Made by a program: the position numbers and the translations under genes | Notes under the pieces: generated by a model | Database searches by the model: none | Seen by the model: only the letters and a program-made list of their open reading frames with translations | What the model was told of the DNA's origin: nothing | Origin: Rhizobium leguminosarum | Lineage (GTDB): Bacteria; Pseudomonadota; Alphaproteobacteria; Rhizobiales; Rhizobiaceae | Direction of reading: 5' to 3' | Assembly: GCF_001679785.1 (NCBI RefSeq) | Contig: NZ_CP016286.1 | Span: 3,160,001-3,224,000, forward strand | Length of the DNA stretch: 64,000 nt | In this document: piece by piece, positions 27,575 to 36,518 of the stretch | How the letters are laid out: every line of letters begins with the position of its first letter | Numbering within the stretch: the first letter of the stretch is position 1

Positions 27575-28188
27575 GCTTTCGGTCGCGAGAAACGGCGAAG
27601 CGCAAACACGCCAAGGCCGAACAAAGAGGCAAGCCCCGTCAGCGATGCCATGCTGGCGGCATGGAATGGGATCCCGCTCCAGCGCGGCTTGACGATATCG
27701 GCCGTGTTGAAGGCTTCGCCGCTGAACCGGCAGTTGATCAGCGCAAGACCGCGCCGCAACATGTCGGCGTCGACCGCGGAAATGATTTCACCCGCCGCAG
27801 CAGCCTCCCGCGGCATCTCGCGCATCGAAAGCAAGACCGCCTTGGTCGCGGCGAGATAGGCATGGGCGCATTCGTTGAACGGGCTTTCCTCATCCGTCAC
27901 GCTGCCCGGCATCCGCCCCCACAGACAGTAGGAATACTGGATCTCGGCATAGTTCAGCACGCGCCGGAACGGCTCGTTCGTATCGACGGCGCGTGACGCC
28001 AGATCGATAATCCGGCCGCGATAGTCAGACATGACAGCCATCTCGCCGTGTGAAATCTCTGGGATATCCAGCCCGGCATGGCTGCCGGCGTCGCTGCGGC
28101 TATGGGCAAAAGCACCTCCGGCAACGACAAAAAAGGCGGCGGCAGAAAACGCCGTCAGCAGCAGTGGTCTGGCTTTGTCGTTTTTCAT
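27559..28188 (-). CDS. Predicted exported, membrane-anchored protein linked to cbtAB
   Basis: A 209-residue protein with a Sec signal peptide (cleavage likely after GGAFAHS, residue about 29) and a hydrophobic segment near the C-terminus (MASLTGLASLFGLGVFAL) followed by basic residues, so the body faces the periplasm and is anchored by its tail. The mature N-terminus has several His and Asp residues (HSRSDAGSHAG) and three Cys are scattered in the centre. I recognise no catalytic family. It follows cbtA by 50 bases in the riboswitch-led operon. A role in handling cobalt or another metal for CbtAB is a fair inference, not shown. Its end overlaps the convergent oxidoreductase gene. Confidence 0.8.
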   Translation of the reverse strand: MKNDKARPLLLTAFSAAAFFVVAGGAFAHSRSDAGSHAGLDIPEISHGEMAVMSDYRGRIIDLASRAVDTNEPFRRVLNYAEIQYSYCLWGRMPGSVTDEESPFNECAHAYLAATKAVLLSMREMPREAAAAGEIISAVDADMLRRGLALINCRFSGEAFNTADIVKPRWSGIPFHAASMASLTGLASLFGLGVFALRRFSRPKAQSSE

Positions 28189-28238
28189 AATCGCCCGAAA
28201 AGTTCAGGGCGCCGGCAAAGCGGCGCCCTTCGATGCGT

Positions 28239-28985
28239 TCAATGGAATACTGCTGCCGGCCGACCGCGTTGCCCGCCCTTAACGGCAAGCCGCTTTTCCG
28301 CCAGCGCCCCGAAGGCGAGGCCGAGCGTTGCCCAGAGGATCGCATGCATGCCGAGCGAGGTCGTGCGGAAGCCCCAGAGCACCATCGCCGAGAATTTCTC
28401 CGGCACCTCGTTAATCGGCGGCAGCAGGTAGAGCACGACGCCGATGAAGACGAGATAGGCGATGCCGGCGATGGTCGCGCCGTTCCAGGGACCGAAGCGC
28501 TCGGAAAGACGACGCGACAGCGCCACCGCGGCAATGAGTGCGGCAAGCGACACGACGATCATCAGGAAGAACAACTCGGTCCTGGCGCCGATCGTATCGG
28601 GATTGCCGACCGCCGGCGGGTTGGCCGGATACTTGATCCCGGGAACAAGCACGACCGCCACGAAGGCGGCAATGGCGATGACGGCCGAGGTGCCGCGCGG
28701 CGAAAGGCTGCTGAAGCGGCCTTGCACGAAAGCGAAAGCGAGCGCGAAGAGCCCGCCGACGGCGACGCTGTAGGCCATGACGCCGGTGAAAAGGCCGAGA
28801 CCGGCCTGCGTGGCGCGGCTGACGATTTCGGGTTCGGCAGCTTCGCCGGCCGCCTGGGCGCTCGCCTCCTCGAGGGCGATCGCCGCATCCACCAGCGGCT
28901 CGCCGAAGGTGTGGGCGAAAGCGAAAACGAGAATGCCAGCAATCAGGCCCGCGAGCATGCCGCGAAGCAGAAGATTTCCAACCAT
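28239..28985 (-). CDS. cbtA: CbtA, predicted cobalt transporter membrane subunit
   Basis: A 248-residue protein with about six hydrophobic segments, matching CbtA in length and N-terminus (MVGNLLLRGMLAGLIAGILV). The family was proposed as a cobalt importer because its genes regularly lie behind cobalamin riboswitches beside cbtB. Here cbtB is 13 bases upstream and a clear riboswitch leads the operon. The ATG at 28985 gives the usual N-terminus; the longer frame runs into cbtB. Transport of cobalt by this family is largely inferred from genomic context. Confidence 0.9.
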   Translation of the reverse strand: MVGNLLLRGMLAGLIAGILVFAFAHTFGEPLVDAAIALEEASAQAAGEAAEPEIVSRATQAGLGLFTGVMAYSVAVGGLFALAFAFVQGRFSSLSPRGTSAVIAIAAFVAVVLVPGIKYPANPPAVGNPDTIGARTELFFLMIVVSLAALIAAVALSRRLSERFGPWNGATIAGIAYLVFIGVVLYLLPPINEVPEKFSAMVLWGFRTTSLGMHAILWATLGLAFGALAEKRLAVKGGQRGRPAAVFH

Positions 28986-28998
28986 GTCAGGAACTCCC

Positions 28999-29208
28999 TT
29001 AGTGGCAGGGAAAGCCGAGGAGATGGCGGCCGTCATGCACGAATTCATGCACATACATACCGTTGAACAGCGCTATTGCGCCTTCTTCTGTGCCGACGAA
29101 ATAGAGGACGATGAGCATCAGCAGGCCGCCGAAGATCGCCCAGGGCAGGATCTCGCCTACAGGGATCGGCGCCGGTACAGCAACGGGCGCGAAAGTGGTG
29201 TCAGACAT
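28999..29208 (-). CDS. cbtB: CbtB, small predicted cobalt transporter subunit
   Basis: A 69-residue protein with a single membrane helix (WAIFGGLLMLIVLYFVG) and a His-rich tail, YVHEFVHDGRHLLGFPCH, characteristic of CbtB and likely to bind metal. The ATG at 29208 follows the ribosome site CCGGAGGA, at the end of the riboswitch leader. A longer open frame upstream covers the riboswitch itself and is not coding. Confidence 0.92.
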   Translation of the reverse strand: MSDTTFAPVAVPAPIPVGEILPWAIFGGLLMLIVLYFVGTEEGAIALFNGMYVHEFVHDGRHLLGFPCH

Positions 29209-29254
29209 GTATTCCTCCGGGAATGACGCGTTCAGTCGAAAGAGTGCTTGTGCA

Positions 29255-29395
29255 GTAGGGTCTGACTTCCAGCGCGAAGAGCTTTCGACACGCTGGTCAC
29301 AGTGGCGCGACCGCGCCGGACTTACACCGGCTTCCAAACCCGCAACAGCACGGTTATATCTGCACGCCGAAGAGACTGTCAACGAAACTTCACAA
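29255..29395 (-). ncRNA. Cobalamin (adenosylcobalamin) riboswitch
   Basis: Read on the minus strand, the leader contains the class hallmarks in order: a GCCGGTGTAAGTCCGGC-like stem, CGCGGTCGCGCCACTGTGA (the core GCCACTGT), and the B12-box end GGAAGTCAGACCC (29258-29270 on the plus strand). It precedes cbtB. When B12 is plentiful it should reduce expression of the cobalt transporter genes. Ends are approximate. Confidence 0.92.
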
Positions 29396-29441
29396 GCCGG
29401 CGAAGGACGCTGTCGCCGCATTCCGGGAGACAAGAACGACC

Positions 29442-29996
29442 GTGAACACGCGCCTCACCTGGATCTGCCATGGCGCGACGGCAGCAAGCCGCAAGGCCCT
29501 GTTCCCGCTCGACGAACCGCTGGAGGGCAAGGCCGTGGAGGAAGCCGGCAGGATGATCGCCCCGCCCCGCGCCGACCGTATTGCCACGAGCCCCGCCTTG
29601 CGCGCCCGTCAGACTGCTGACGCGCTCCGCCTCGAAGCCCAAATAGATCAGGCGCTTTGCGACTGCGACCATGGCCGCTGGGCCGGCAGGTCGATCGCGG
29701 CGATCGGGACAGAAGAGCCGGAGAACCTCATGGGCTGGATGAGCGATCCGGAAGCGGCCCCGCATGGCGGCGAGAACCTTCTTGATCTGCGCACGCGCAT
29801 CGCCGGCTGGATGGATGGCCAGACCGTCCTCGGCGGCCACGTCATTGCAATCAGCCATGCCGCCGTCATCCGGGCATCGATCGTGCATGTGCTGCAGGCG
29901 CCGCTCTCCTCCTTCTGGCTGAGCGACGTCGAGCCGCTTTCCGTCATCCGCATGACCAGCAACGCACAGCGCTGGTCTCTGCGCTTCCAGCATTAG
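29442..29996 (+). CDS. Histidine-phosphatase-superfamily protein with an altered RHG motif
   Basis: A 184-residue phosphoglycerate-mutase-like protein, divergent from the cbt operon. The catalytic motif, normally Arg-His-Gly near the N-terminus, reads TWICHGATAASRKALFPLD: the His and Gly are kept and the Arg is replaced by Cys. Downstream, ATSPALRARQTADAL holds the second phosphate-pocket Arg, DHGRWAG the usual D-x-G-x-W-x-G-like block, and VIAISHAAVIRA the second catalytic His. CobC phosphatases of the B12 pathway belong to this family and the location beside a B12 riboswitch makes that role possible. The start is a GTG at 29442. Confidence 0.82.
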   Translation: MNTRLTWICHGATAASRKALFPLDEPLEGKAVEEAGRMIAPPRADRIATSPALRARQTADALRLEAQIDQALCDCDHGRWAGRSIAAIGTEEPENLMGWMSDPEAAPHGGENLLDLRTRIAGWMDGQTVLGGHVIAISHAAVIRASIVHVLQAPLSSFWLSDVEPLSVIRMTSNAQRWSLRFQH

Positions 29997-30095
29997 AGAC
30001 TGCTGATCTTATCCAGCTTTGCACAAGCAAATCGCGTCATCTCTGTTGAACCCGGCTTTGCGGGGACTACTTCCTTGTCCCAAGGAGATGGAAGA

Positions 30096-30212
30096 ATGAC
30101 ATATGATTGGAGTGGCGAGCGCACGCGACGCCTGCGTTTCATGCGTGTCGCCACAGTCACGGTTCTGGTCGGTCTCATCGTCAGCGTTCCGCTGCTGATC
30201 GTCACCGCCTGA
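30096..30212 (+). CDS. Small predicted membrane protein, 38 residues
   Basis: A strong ribosome site, AAGGAGATGG, lies a few bases before the ATG. The product starts MTYDWSGERTRRLRFMR and ends with one hydrophobic helix (VATVTVLVGLIVSVPLLIV), so a basic N-terminus stays in the cytoplasm. A hairpin terminator follows 10 bases after the stop. It is too short for most gene finders, but the signals at both ends are convincing. Function unknown. Confidence 0.75.
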   Translation: MTYDWSGERTRRLRFMRVATVTVLVGLIVSVPLLIVTA

Positions 30213-30221
30213 AGCACGAGA

Positions 30222-30258
30222 AAGGGCGAGCGATGCACTAGCGCGCTCGCCTTCGTTC
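30222..30258 (+). terminator. Rho-independent terminator after the 38-residue ORF
   Basis: The arms AAGGGCGAGCG and CGCTCGCCTT enclose an 11-base loop and are followed by CGTTCTTTT. Confidence 0.75.
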
Positions 30259-30451
30259 TTTTCCCGCATCAGCCGGTCTCCTGACCACGAAGGGATCGCG
30301 CTGACAACGACGCCCTGGTTCATCACAAGCCCCGTCGGGACTCTCTGCGGCACAGCGACAGGCTGCCGCATCCCATAATTCGCCTTCTGGTTTCAACAAA
30401 CATTTCAGACTTTCGTGATATTTCCGCGAAGGTGGAGATGGAGAAGGCATA

Positions 30452-32023
30452 ATGCCGGTGTTTTTCCAAAGCAGGCCCGGGCGGCAGTGCGTGTCGATCG
30501 TGGTGTCTGGCGTGACCCTCTGGCTTCTCGGCACGCTGCTGCAGCTCGACGACAGCCTGGTCGCCTTCATGACCGGTTTCGGCGAGTACGGCGCCGACAA
30601 GCTCGTTCTGGCGCTCGGCATCGCCGGCGCCATGAGCTTCATCTATTCGGTGCTGCGCATCGCCGACCTGCGCAAGGAAATGGAACTGCGCGCCGCCGCC
30701 CAGGCAAAAGCCGATTGGACCGCGACCCACGACCATCTGACCAAGCTGCCGAACCGCTACGCCTTCGAGCGCAAGATCCTGTCACGGCCGATCAAGGACG
30801 ACGAGGCCGAGATCGAGGAGTGGGACCGCAACGTCACTATCTTCTGCGTCGACCTCGACGGCTTCAAGAAGGTCAACGATCTCGTCGGGCATAAGGGCGG
30901 CGACATCTTGTTGATCGAGGTTGCCAGACGCATCTGCGCGCTCGGCAATGCCGACTGCGTCTATCGCTTCGGCGGCGACGAATTCATCATCGTCGCCTTC
31001 GCCCTGACGGCGCAGCGCGAGGAGCGTTTTGCCAAGCTGCTGATCCAGGCCGTCACCCGGCCGATCCATATCGATGGCTTTGCCGTCGAAGTCGGCGCCA
31101 GCGTCGGCTATGACCGCTGGGCCGAAGGAGCCGAGCCGCTGGAAGATGCCGCCCACCGTGCCGACCTCGCCATGTACGAGGCGAAATCACGCGGGCCTAA
31201 CCATTATTTGGCCTTCGAACCTTCGATGCAGGACAAGGTAACGGAGCGCGCCGCGCTGGAAACCAGGCTGCGCGCCGCAATCTCCAACAAGGCGATCAAG
31301 CCCTTCTATCAGCCGCTGATCGACCTGAAGACCGGCCAGCTCTGCGGCTTCGAGGCCTTAGCACGCTGGATCGGCGACGACGGCGCCAACATTCCGCCGC
31401 CGGTCTTCATCGATATTGCCGAGGAAACCGGCATGATCACCGCATTGTTCGAGGATCTTCTTGCCCAGGCCTGCTCTGACGCCCTCGCTTGGCCGGAGCA
31501 TGTGATGTTGTCCTTCAACGTCTCGCCGGTGCAGATGGAAGACAGATTGCTGACGTCGCGTATTCTCAAGGTCCTTTCGGCCAGCCGGCTGCCGCCGCAG
31601 CGCCTGGAAGTGGAGATCACCGAAAATGCGCTGATCCAGGATCCCGCCGTCGCCGCCGCCATTCTCGACGAACTGCACGCGGCCAGCATCCAGATCGCAC
31701 TCGACGATTTCGGCACGGGTTATTCGAGCCTCGCTCAGCTCGCCCGCTATCGTTTCGACAAGATCAAGATCGACAAAAGCTTCATCGCCACCTATCGCGA
31801 CGACGAGCGCCAGGAAAAGATCGTCCGCGCCATGCTCGGCCTCGGCAGGAGCCTCAACATCAAGACGACGGCCGAAGGCATCGAGGAGCACGGCCAGCTC
31901 GCCTTCCTGCTGCAGCTCGGCTGCGATATCGGCCAGGGTTATCTCTTCGGCAAGGCGATGCCCGCCGCCGAGGCGGGCATCTTCATCAGCGATCGCAATG
32001 CCAAATTGGCCTCGACGGGCTGA
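30452..32023 (+). CDS. Membrane GGDEF-EAL protein (cyclic di-GMP turnover)
   Basis: A 523-residue protein. Two hydrophobic segments lie in the first 65 residues (VSGVTLWLLGTLLQL and LVLALGIAGAMSFIYSVL). The GGDEF domain (about 85-245) has an intact FGGDEF; the inhibitory RxxD site five residues upstream is absent. The EAL domain (about 265-515) has FEALARW, SFNVSPVQ, LEVEITEN, ALDDFGTGYSSLAQL, KIKIDKSFI and AEGIEE, so the residues for cyclic di-GMP hydrolysis look complete. Both activities are possible. No separate sensor domain is visible. The ATG lies after AAGGTGGAGATGGAGAAGG. Confidence 0.92.
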   Translation: MPVFFQSRPGRQCVSIVVSGVTLWLLGTLLQLDDSLVAFMTGFGEYGADKLVLALGIAGAMSFIYSVLRIADLRKEMELRAAAQAKADWTATHDHLTKLPNRYAFERKILSRPIKDDEAEIEEWDRNVTIFCVDLDGFKKVNDLVGHKGGDILLIEVARRICALGNADCVYRFGGDEFIIVAFALTAQREERFAKLLIQAVTRPIHIDGFAVEVGASVGYDRWAEGAEPLEDAAHRADLAMYEAKSRGPNHYLAFEPSMQDKVTERAALETRLRAAISNKAIKPFYQPLIDLKTGQLCGFEALARWIGDDGANIPPPVFIDIAEETGMITALFEDLLAQACSDALAWPEHVMLSFNVSPVQMEDRLLTSRILKVLSASRLPPQRLEVEITENALIQDPAVAAAILDELHAASIQIALDDFGTGYSSLAQLARYRFDKIKIDKSFIATYRDDERQEKIVRAMLGLGRSLNIKTTAEGIEEHGQLAFLLQLGCDIGQGYLFGKAMPAAEAGIFISDRNAKLASTG

Positions 32024-32029
32024 CGGAAC

Positions 32030-32093
32030 GCTCTACCTTTTGTTTTGACGCAATTCCCGGCAAAACCGCTTCGCGCTTTGCCGGGAATTTGCT
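32030..32093. repeat. Rhizobial intergenic hairpin repeat
   Basis: After the GGDEF-EAL gene, CAATTCCCGGCAAA (32051-32064) pairs with TTTGCCGGGAATT (32077-32089) around ACCGCTTCGCGC. The block with TTTTGACG in front resembles a short repeat found in many rhizobial intergenic regions. It may also end transcription between the convergent genes. Confidence 0.55.
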
Positions 32094-32408
32094 TTAAAAA
32101 ACCTGGCGCATGATCACGAACAGCACGAAGGCGATAGCGATCGAGGCCGGCAGCGTCAGCACCCAGGCCATCAGCATGTTGCGCACGGTCGACCATTGCA
32201 GGCCGGAACCGTTGGCCGCCATGGTGCCGGCAACGCCTGGTGACAGCACATGCGTGGTCGAGACCGGCAGGCCGAGATGGTCGGCCGAAGCGATGGTGAC
32301 CATCGCCACGACTTCAGCCGCCGCGCCCTGACCATAGGTCAGATGCGTCTTGCCGATCTTTTCGCCGACGGTAACGACGATGCGCTTCCAGCCCAGCGAC
32401 AAAACCCA
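32094..32408 (-). pseudogene. Remnant of a PiT-type inorganic phosphate transporter (C-terminal end only)
   Basis: About 100 residues match the end of PiT permeases: GWKRIVVTVGEKIGKTHLTYGQGAAAE, then ADHLGLPVSTTHVLSPGVAGTMAANGSGLQW and a final membrane helix up to a normal stop. A complete PiT is about 330-500 residues, so the first three quarters are missing. Upstream on the same strand the homology stops around 32408 and the acetate kinase gene begins at 32493 on the other strand. The remaining frame has no internal stop, which suggests a fairly recent loss. The nearest start codon gives a fragment that cannot function as a transporter. Confidence 0.85.
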
Positions 32409-32492
32409 CGGGTGGGTGAATAAATACCTTTCCGTCAGAAGCCGCGGCACTAAGTTCGGCTATCGTCACGCCCGCACGGAGTCTTGGAAAAC

Positions 32493-33671
32493 ATGTCATC
32501 GAGCGACCTCCTGCTGACCTTCAACGCCGGCTCCTCCACGATCAAGATAGGCATCTTCGCGATAGATGGCGCCGAGGCGCAGCGCATCGGCAAGGGCGTC
32601 ATCGATTTCCGCGCCGAACCTCTCTCGCTCGGTCTGACAAAAGGGCAGCAGGTAGTCGAGATGCCGTTGAAGGCCGAGGTGACGGAAGACCTGCACGGCG
32701 TCATCGATGAGACTTTTGCGCGTCTCGCCGATCACTTCGACATGACCGCCACGCGTGCTGCCGGCCACCGTGTCGTCCATGGCGGCGACCGCTTCACCAG
32801 GGCGATCGGCCTCGACGCCGCCGCAATCGATGCCGTCGATGCGCTGACCCCGCTTGCGCCCCTGCACCAGCCGCAGGCGCTGCGTTTCATCCGCGCCCTC
32901 CGGCATCTGAAACCGCATCTTGCCCAGACGGCCTCCTTCGACACGGCTTTTCACGCCACGCAGGACGATCTCGTTCGCCGCTTCGCCATTCCCCGCGCGC
33001 TGCATGACGAGGGCATCAAGCGCTACGGTTTCCACGGCCTCTCCTATAAATTCATCGCCGGAGAACTTCGCCGCAAGGCGCCGCGCGTCGGAAAGGTGGT
33101 GGTCGCCCATCTCGGCAGCGGCGCCAGCCTCTGTGCGCTGAATGACGGCGTCAGCCGCGATTGCAGCATGGGCTTTTCGACGCTCGACGGCATCCCGATG
33201 GCGACGCGCCCGGGCTGGCTCGATCCCGGCGTCATCCTGCATCTGGCCGGTCAGAGGAAGCAGTCCTTTGAGGAGATCGAAGACCTGCTCTATCACCGCT
33301 CCGGCCTGCTCGGCGTCTCCGGCATCAGCGCCGATACGCGCGACCTGTTGAAGGACGGACGGTCGGAGGCGCGCCAGGCGATCGACCTCTTCACCCTGCG
33401 CATTGCCGGCGAAATCGGCCGCATGGCGGCGACGCTGAACGGCCTTGACGCCATCGTCTTCACCGCCGGCATCGGCGAACATCAGCCGGAGATCCGCGCC
33501 GGCGTGGCAAAGCGGCTGTCCTGGCTTGGCCTTGCGATGGACGAAAAGGCCAATGCCGCCAATGATTTCACGATCAGCACCAGGGAAAGCCGCATCGTCG
33601 CCCATGTCATCGCCACCGATGAGGAGCAGATCATCGCCGAGGAGGCGCTGACCGTTCTTGGCAGTGGCTGA
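32493..33671 (+). CDS. ackA: Acetate kinase
   Basis: A 392-residue ASKHA-fold kinase that interconverts acetyl phosphate plus ADP with acetate plus ATP. Family motifs are [16 protein letters not shown] (residues about 6-21), [10 protein letters not shown] (about 90), [34 protein letters not shown] (about 200), [16 protein letters not shown] and FTAGIGEH. I chose the ATG at 32493 over a TTG at 32484 because the ribosome-like GGAG is too close to the latter. It precedes the phosphoketolase gene by 71 bases; together they convert xylulose-5-phosphate or fructose-6-phosphate carbon into acetate with ATP gain. Confidence 0.94.
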   Translation: MSSSDLLLTFNAGSSTIKIGIFAIDGAEAQRIGKGVIDFRAEPLSLGLTKGQQVVEMPLKAEVTEDLHGVIDETFARLADHFDMTATRAAGHRVVHGGDRFTRAIGLDAAAIDAVDALTPLAPLHQPQALRFIRALRHLKPHLAQTASFDTAFHATQDDLVRRFAIPRALHDEGIKRYGFHGLSYKFIAGELRRKAPRVGKVVVAHLGSGASLCALNDGVSRDCSMGFSTLDGIPMATRPGWLDPGVILHLAGQRKQSFEEIEDLLYHRSGLLGVSGISADTRDLLKDGRSEARQAIDLFTLRIAGEIGRMAATLNGLDAIVFTAGIGEHQPEIRAGVAKRLSWLGLAMDEKANAANDFTISTRESRIVAHVIATDEEQIIAEEALTVLGSG

Positions 33672-33742
33672 TCCAGATCAACAGCTTGCCGGCATCAGCC
33701 GGTAGAATTGACGTTGAAGACGTTTTCGAACGGGAGAAACCC

Positions 33743-36127
33743 ATGGAAAAGCATGTCTCGACCGCCGCCCTGACCGATCCCGAACTCACACTCATCGACC
33801 GCTACTGGCGAGCCGCCAACTATCTCTCGGTCGGCCAGATCTATCTGCTTGCCAATCCTCTGCTGCGTGAGCCGTTGAAGGCCGAGCATATCAAGCCCCG
33901 CCTGCTCGGTCATTGGGGCACGACGCCCGGCCTCAACTTCATCTATGCGCATCTGAACCGCCTGATCCGCGCCCGCGATCTCGACATCATCTATATGTGC
34001 GGCCCCGGCCATGGCGGGCCGGGCATGGTCGCCAACACCTATCTCGAAGGCATCTACAGCGAGATCTATCCCGATATCTCCGAGGATGCCGAAGGCATGC
34101 GCAAACTCTTTCGGCAATTCTCCTTCCCCGGCGGCATTCCGAGCCATGCGGCACCCGAAACGCCAGGCTCGATCCATGAGGGCGGCGAACTCGGCTACGC
34201 CCTCGTCCATGCCTATGGCGCTGCCTTCGACAATCCCGACCTGATCGTCGCCTGCGTCGTCGGCGATGGCGAGGCCGAAACCGGGCCGCTAGCCGCGAGT
34301 TGGCATTCCAACAAATTCCTCAATCCCGCCCGCGATGGCGCCGTGCTGCCGATCCTGCATCTGAACGGCTACAAAATCGCCAATCCGACCATTCTCGGCC
34401 GTACCAGTGATGATGACCTCAGGCGTCTCTTCGAAGGCTATGGCTACGAGCCGTTCTTCGTCGAGGGCCATGAGCCGCGCGACATGCATCAGCAGATGGC
34501 AGCAACCCTGGACCAGATCTTCGACCGCATCCGCGACATCCAGACGCAAGCCCGGGACGGCAAGGCCGCGGACGGCTGCCCGCGCTGGCCAATGATCCTG
34601 CTGCGCAGCCCGAAGGGCTGGACAGGCCCGAAGGAGGTCGACGGCAAGAAAGTCGAAGGCTTCTGGCGCGCCCATCAGGTGCCGGTCTCCAATTGCCGCG
34701 AGAATGAAGGTCATCGCAAGATCCTCGAGGACTGGATGCGCGGTTATGACCCGGAAGACCTGTTTAACCCCGACGGCCGGCTGAAACCCGAGCTGCGCGC
34801 GCTCGCCCCTGTCGGCGAACGCCGCATGGGCGCCAATCCGCATGCCAATGGCGGCTTGCTGCGCCGGGAGCTAGATGTTCCCGATATCCGCGATTATGCG
34901 GTCGATATCGGCAAGCGCGGCAGCACCATGGTGCAGTCGACCGAGATCCTCGGCCATTACCTGCGCGACACGATGAAGCGCAACGCGGAGGCCGCCAACT
35001 TCCGTATCTTCGGCCCCGACGAGACCGAATCGAACCGTCTCGGCAGCGTCTTCGAAGTCACCGACCGTGTCTGGATGGAGCATATCGAACCCTACGACGT
35101 CCACTTGTCCCGAGATGGACGTGTCATGGAGGTGCTGAGCGAACATCTCTGCCAGGGTTGGCTGGAAGGCTATTTGCTGACTGGCCGCCACGGCCTGTTC
35201 TCCTGCTACGAGGCCTTCATCCACATCATCGATTCCATGTTCAACCAGCACGCCAAATGGCTGAAGGTGACGCGGGAACTCGAGTGGAGAAAGCCGATCT
35301 CGTCGCTGAATTACCTGCTGACCTCGCATGTCTGGCGTCAGGACCACAACGGCTTCAGCCATCAGGATCCCGGCTTCGTCGACCTCGTCGCCAACAAGAA
35401 GGCCGATATCGTCCGCATCTACCTGCCGCCGGATGCCAACACCCTGCTTTGGGTCGGCGACCATTGCCTGCGCACCTATGACCGCATCAATGTGATCGTC
35501 GCGGGCAAGCAGCCGGAGCCGCAATGGCTATCGATGGACGAGGCGGTGAAACATTGCGAGGCCGGCATCGGCATCTGGCACTGGGCGAGCAACGAGGAAG
35601 ATACCATTCTGCCCGATCTCGTCATGGCCTGCGCCGGCGACGTGCCGACCATGGAGACGCTTGCTGCGGTCGATCTTCTGCGCAAGGCCATTCCCGAGCT
35701 GAAGATCCGCACCGTCAACGTCGTCGATCTCCTGGCACTGCAATCCACGGATCAGCATCCGCACGGCCTGACCGACGAGGCCTTCGACGCGATCTTCACC
35801 GCCGACAAGCCTGTCATTTTCGCCTATCACGGCTATCCCTATCTCATTCACCGCCTGACCTATAAACGCACCAACCACCGCAACATCCACGTCCGCGGCT
35901 TCATCGAGGAAGGCACGACGACGACGCCCTTCGACATGACCGTCCTCAACGAACTCGACCGTTTCCATCTCGCCATCGAAGCGATCGAGCGTGTACCCTG
36001 CCTGAAGGAGAAAGCAGGCGAAGCGCTCGCCGCCTTCCGCGGCAAGCTTGCGGAGCATCACGACTATGTCCGTGAATATGGCGAGGACATGCCGGAGGTG
36101 CGAAACTGGACATGGCCGATGGCGTGA
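33743..36127 (+). CDS. xfp: Xylulose-5-phosphate/fructose-6-phosphate phosphoketolase
   Basis: A 794-residue thiamine-diphosphate enzyme that splits xylulose-5-P (or fructose-6-P) with phosphate into acetyl phosphate and glyceraldehyde-3-P (or erythrose-4-P). The motifs are [14 protein letters not shown] near the N-terminus, [28 protein letters not shown] (about 90-100), [28 protein letters not shown], and the diphosphate-binding [13 protein letters not shown]...[18 protein letters not shown]-like, [11 protein letters not shown] and [14 protein letters not shown] occur later. The length is normal. The ATG at 33743 has GGGAGAAA in front. The product acetyl phosphate is the substrate of the preceding acetate kinase. 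Confidence 0.95.
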   Translation: MEKHVSTAALTDPELTLIDRYWRAANYLSVGQIYLLANPLLREPLKAEHIKPRLLGHWGTTPGLNFIYAHLNRLIRARDLDIIYMCGPGHGGPGMVANTYLEGIYSEIYPDISEDAEGMRKLFRQFSFPGGIPSHAAPETPGSIHEGGELGYALVHAYGAAFDNPDLIVACVVGDGEAETGPLAASWHSNKFLNPARDGAVLPILHLNGYKIANPTILGRTSDDDLRRLFEGYGYEPFFVEGHEPRDMHQQMAATLDQIFDRIRDIQTQARDGKAADGCPRWPMILLRSPKGWTGPKEVDGKKVEGFWRAHQVPVSNCRENEGHRKILEDWMRGYDPEDLFNPDGRLKPELRALAPVGERRMGANPHANGGLLRRELDVPDIRDYAVDIGKRGSTMVQSTEILGHYLRDTMKRNAEAANFRIFGPDETESNRLGSVFEVTDRVWMEHIEPYDVHLSRDGRVMEVLSEHLCQGWLEGYLLTGRHGLFSCYEAFIHIIDSMFNQHAKWLKVTRELEWRKPISSLNYLLTSHVWRQDHNGFSHQDPGFVDLVANKKADIVRIYLPPDANTLLWVGDHCLRTYDRINVIVAGKQPEPQWLSMDEAVKHCEAGIGIWHWASNEEDTILPDLVMACAGDVPTMETLAAVDLLRKAIPELKIRTVNVVDLLALQSTDQHPHGLTDEAFDAIFTADKPVIFAYHGYPYLIHRLTYKRTNHRNIHVRGFIEEGTTTTPFDMTVLNELDRFHLAIEAIERVPCLKEKAGEALAAFRGKLAEHHDYVREYGEDMPEVRNWTWPMA

Positions 36128-36299
36128 AGCGAAAACCAAACGGAATCGCACGGAACTGGTCGGCGGAGATCATCCGGCAGAAACAATCGTCAAGCAAAGT
36201 CTAAAGTTGGTGAAAACCATCGGCGCACTGTTCCTGGAAGACCGCATCGTAGGCTATGTGTCTCGGGCAAGCTTCAAGGCCGTCGACCGAGGAAACGAC

Positions 36300-36485
36300 A
36301 TGAAAAGTTTCGCTGCCACGCTTACCGCCGCCCGGCTGGAAAAGGCGCTCGCCTTCTACATGACGCCCGAAGCCCAGCGCGATGGCTCAGAGGATGTCGT
36401 CAAGTCAGCTGAGCAACGAGGCGCATACGAGACCCGCGCCGGCGAACGCGCCCGCAACACGGAAGAGGGCGTCGAAGCCTGGTAG
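36300..36485 (+). CDS. Possible 61-residue hypothetical protein
   Basis: A frame starting MKSFAATLTAARLEKALAFY with a ribosome-like GAGGAAA just before the ATG. The second half is rich in charged residues (Glu, Arg, Lys) and predicted helical. No family is recognised. It lies between xfp and the convergent pobR gene. The frame is open further upstream, but that part overlaps xfp. Coding is uncertain. Confidence 0.4.
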   Translation: MKSFAATLTAARLEKALAFYMTPEAQRDGSEDVVKSAEQRGAYETRAGERARNTEEGVEAW

Positions 36486-36518
36486 GGCAGTTGCGCGCCC
36501 ACAACCCTTGCGGGTGGC

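Noticed and set aside
29209..29433. N-terminal extension of cbtB through the leader
   Set aside because: The leader is a recognisable cobalamin riboswitch and the extension has no relation to CbtB proteins.
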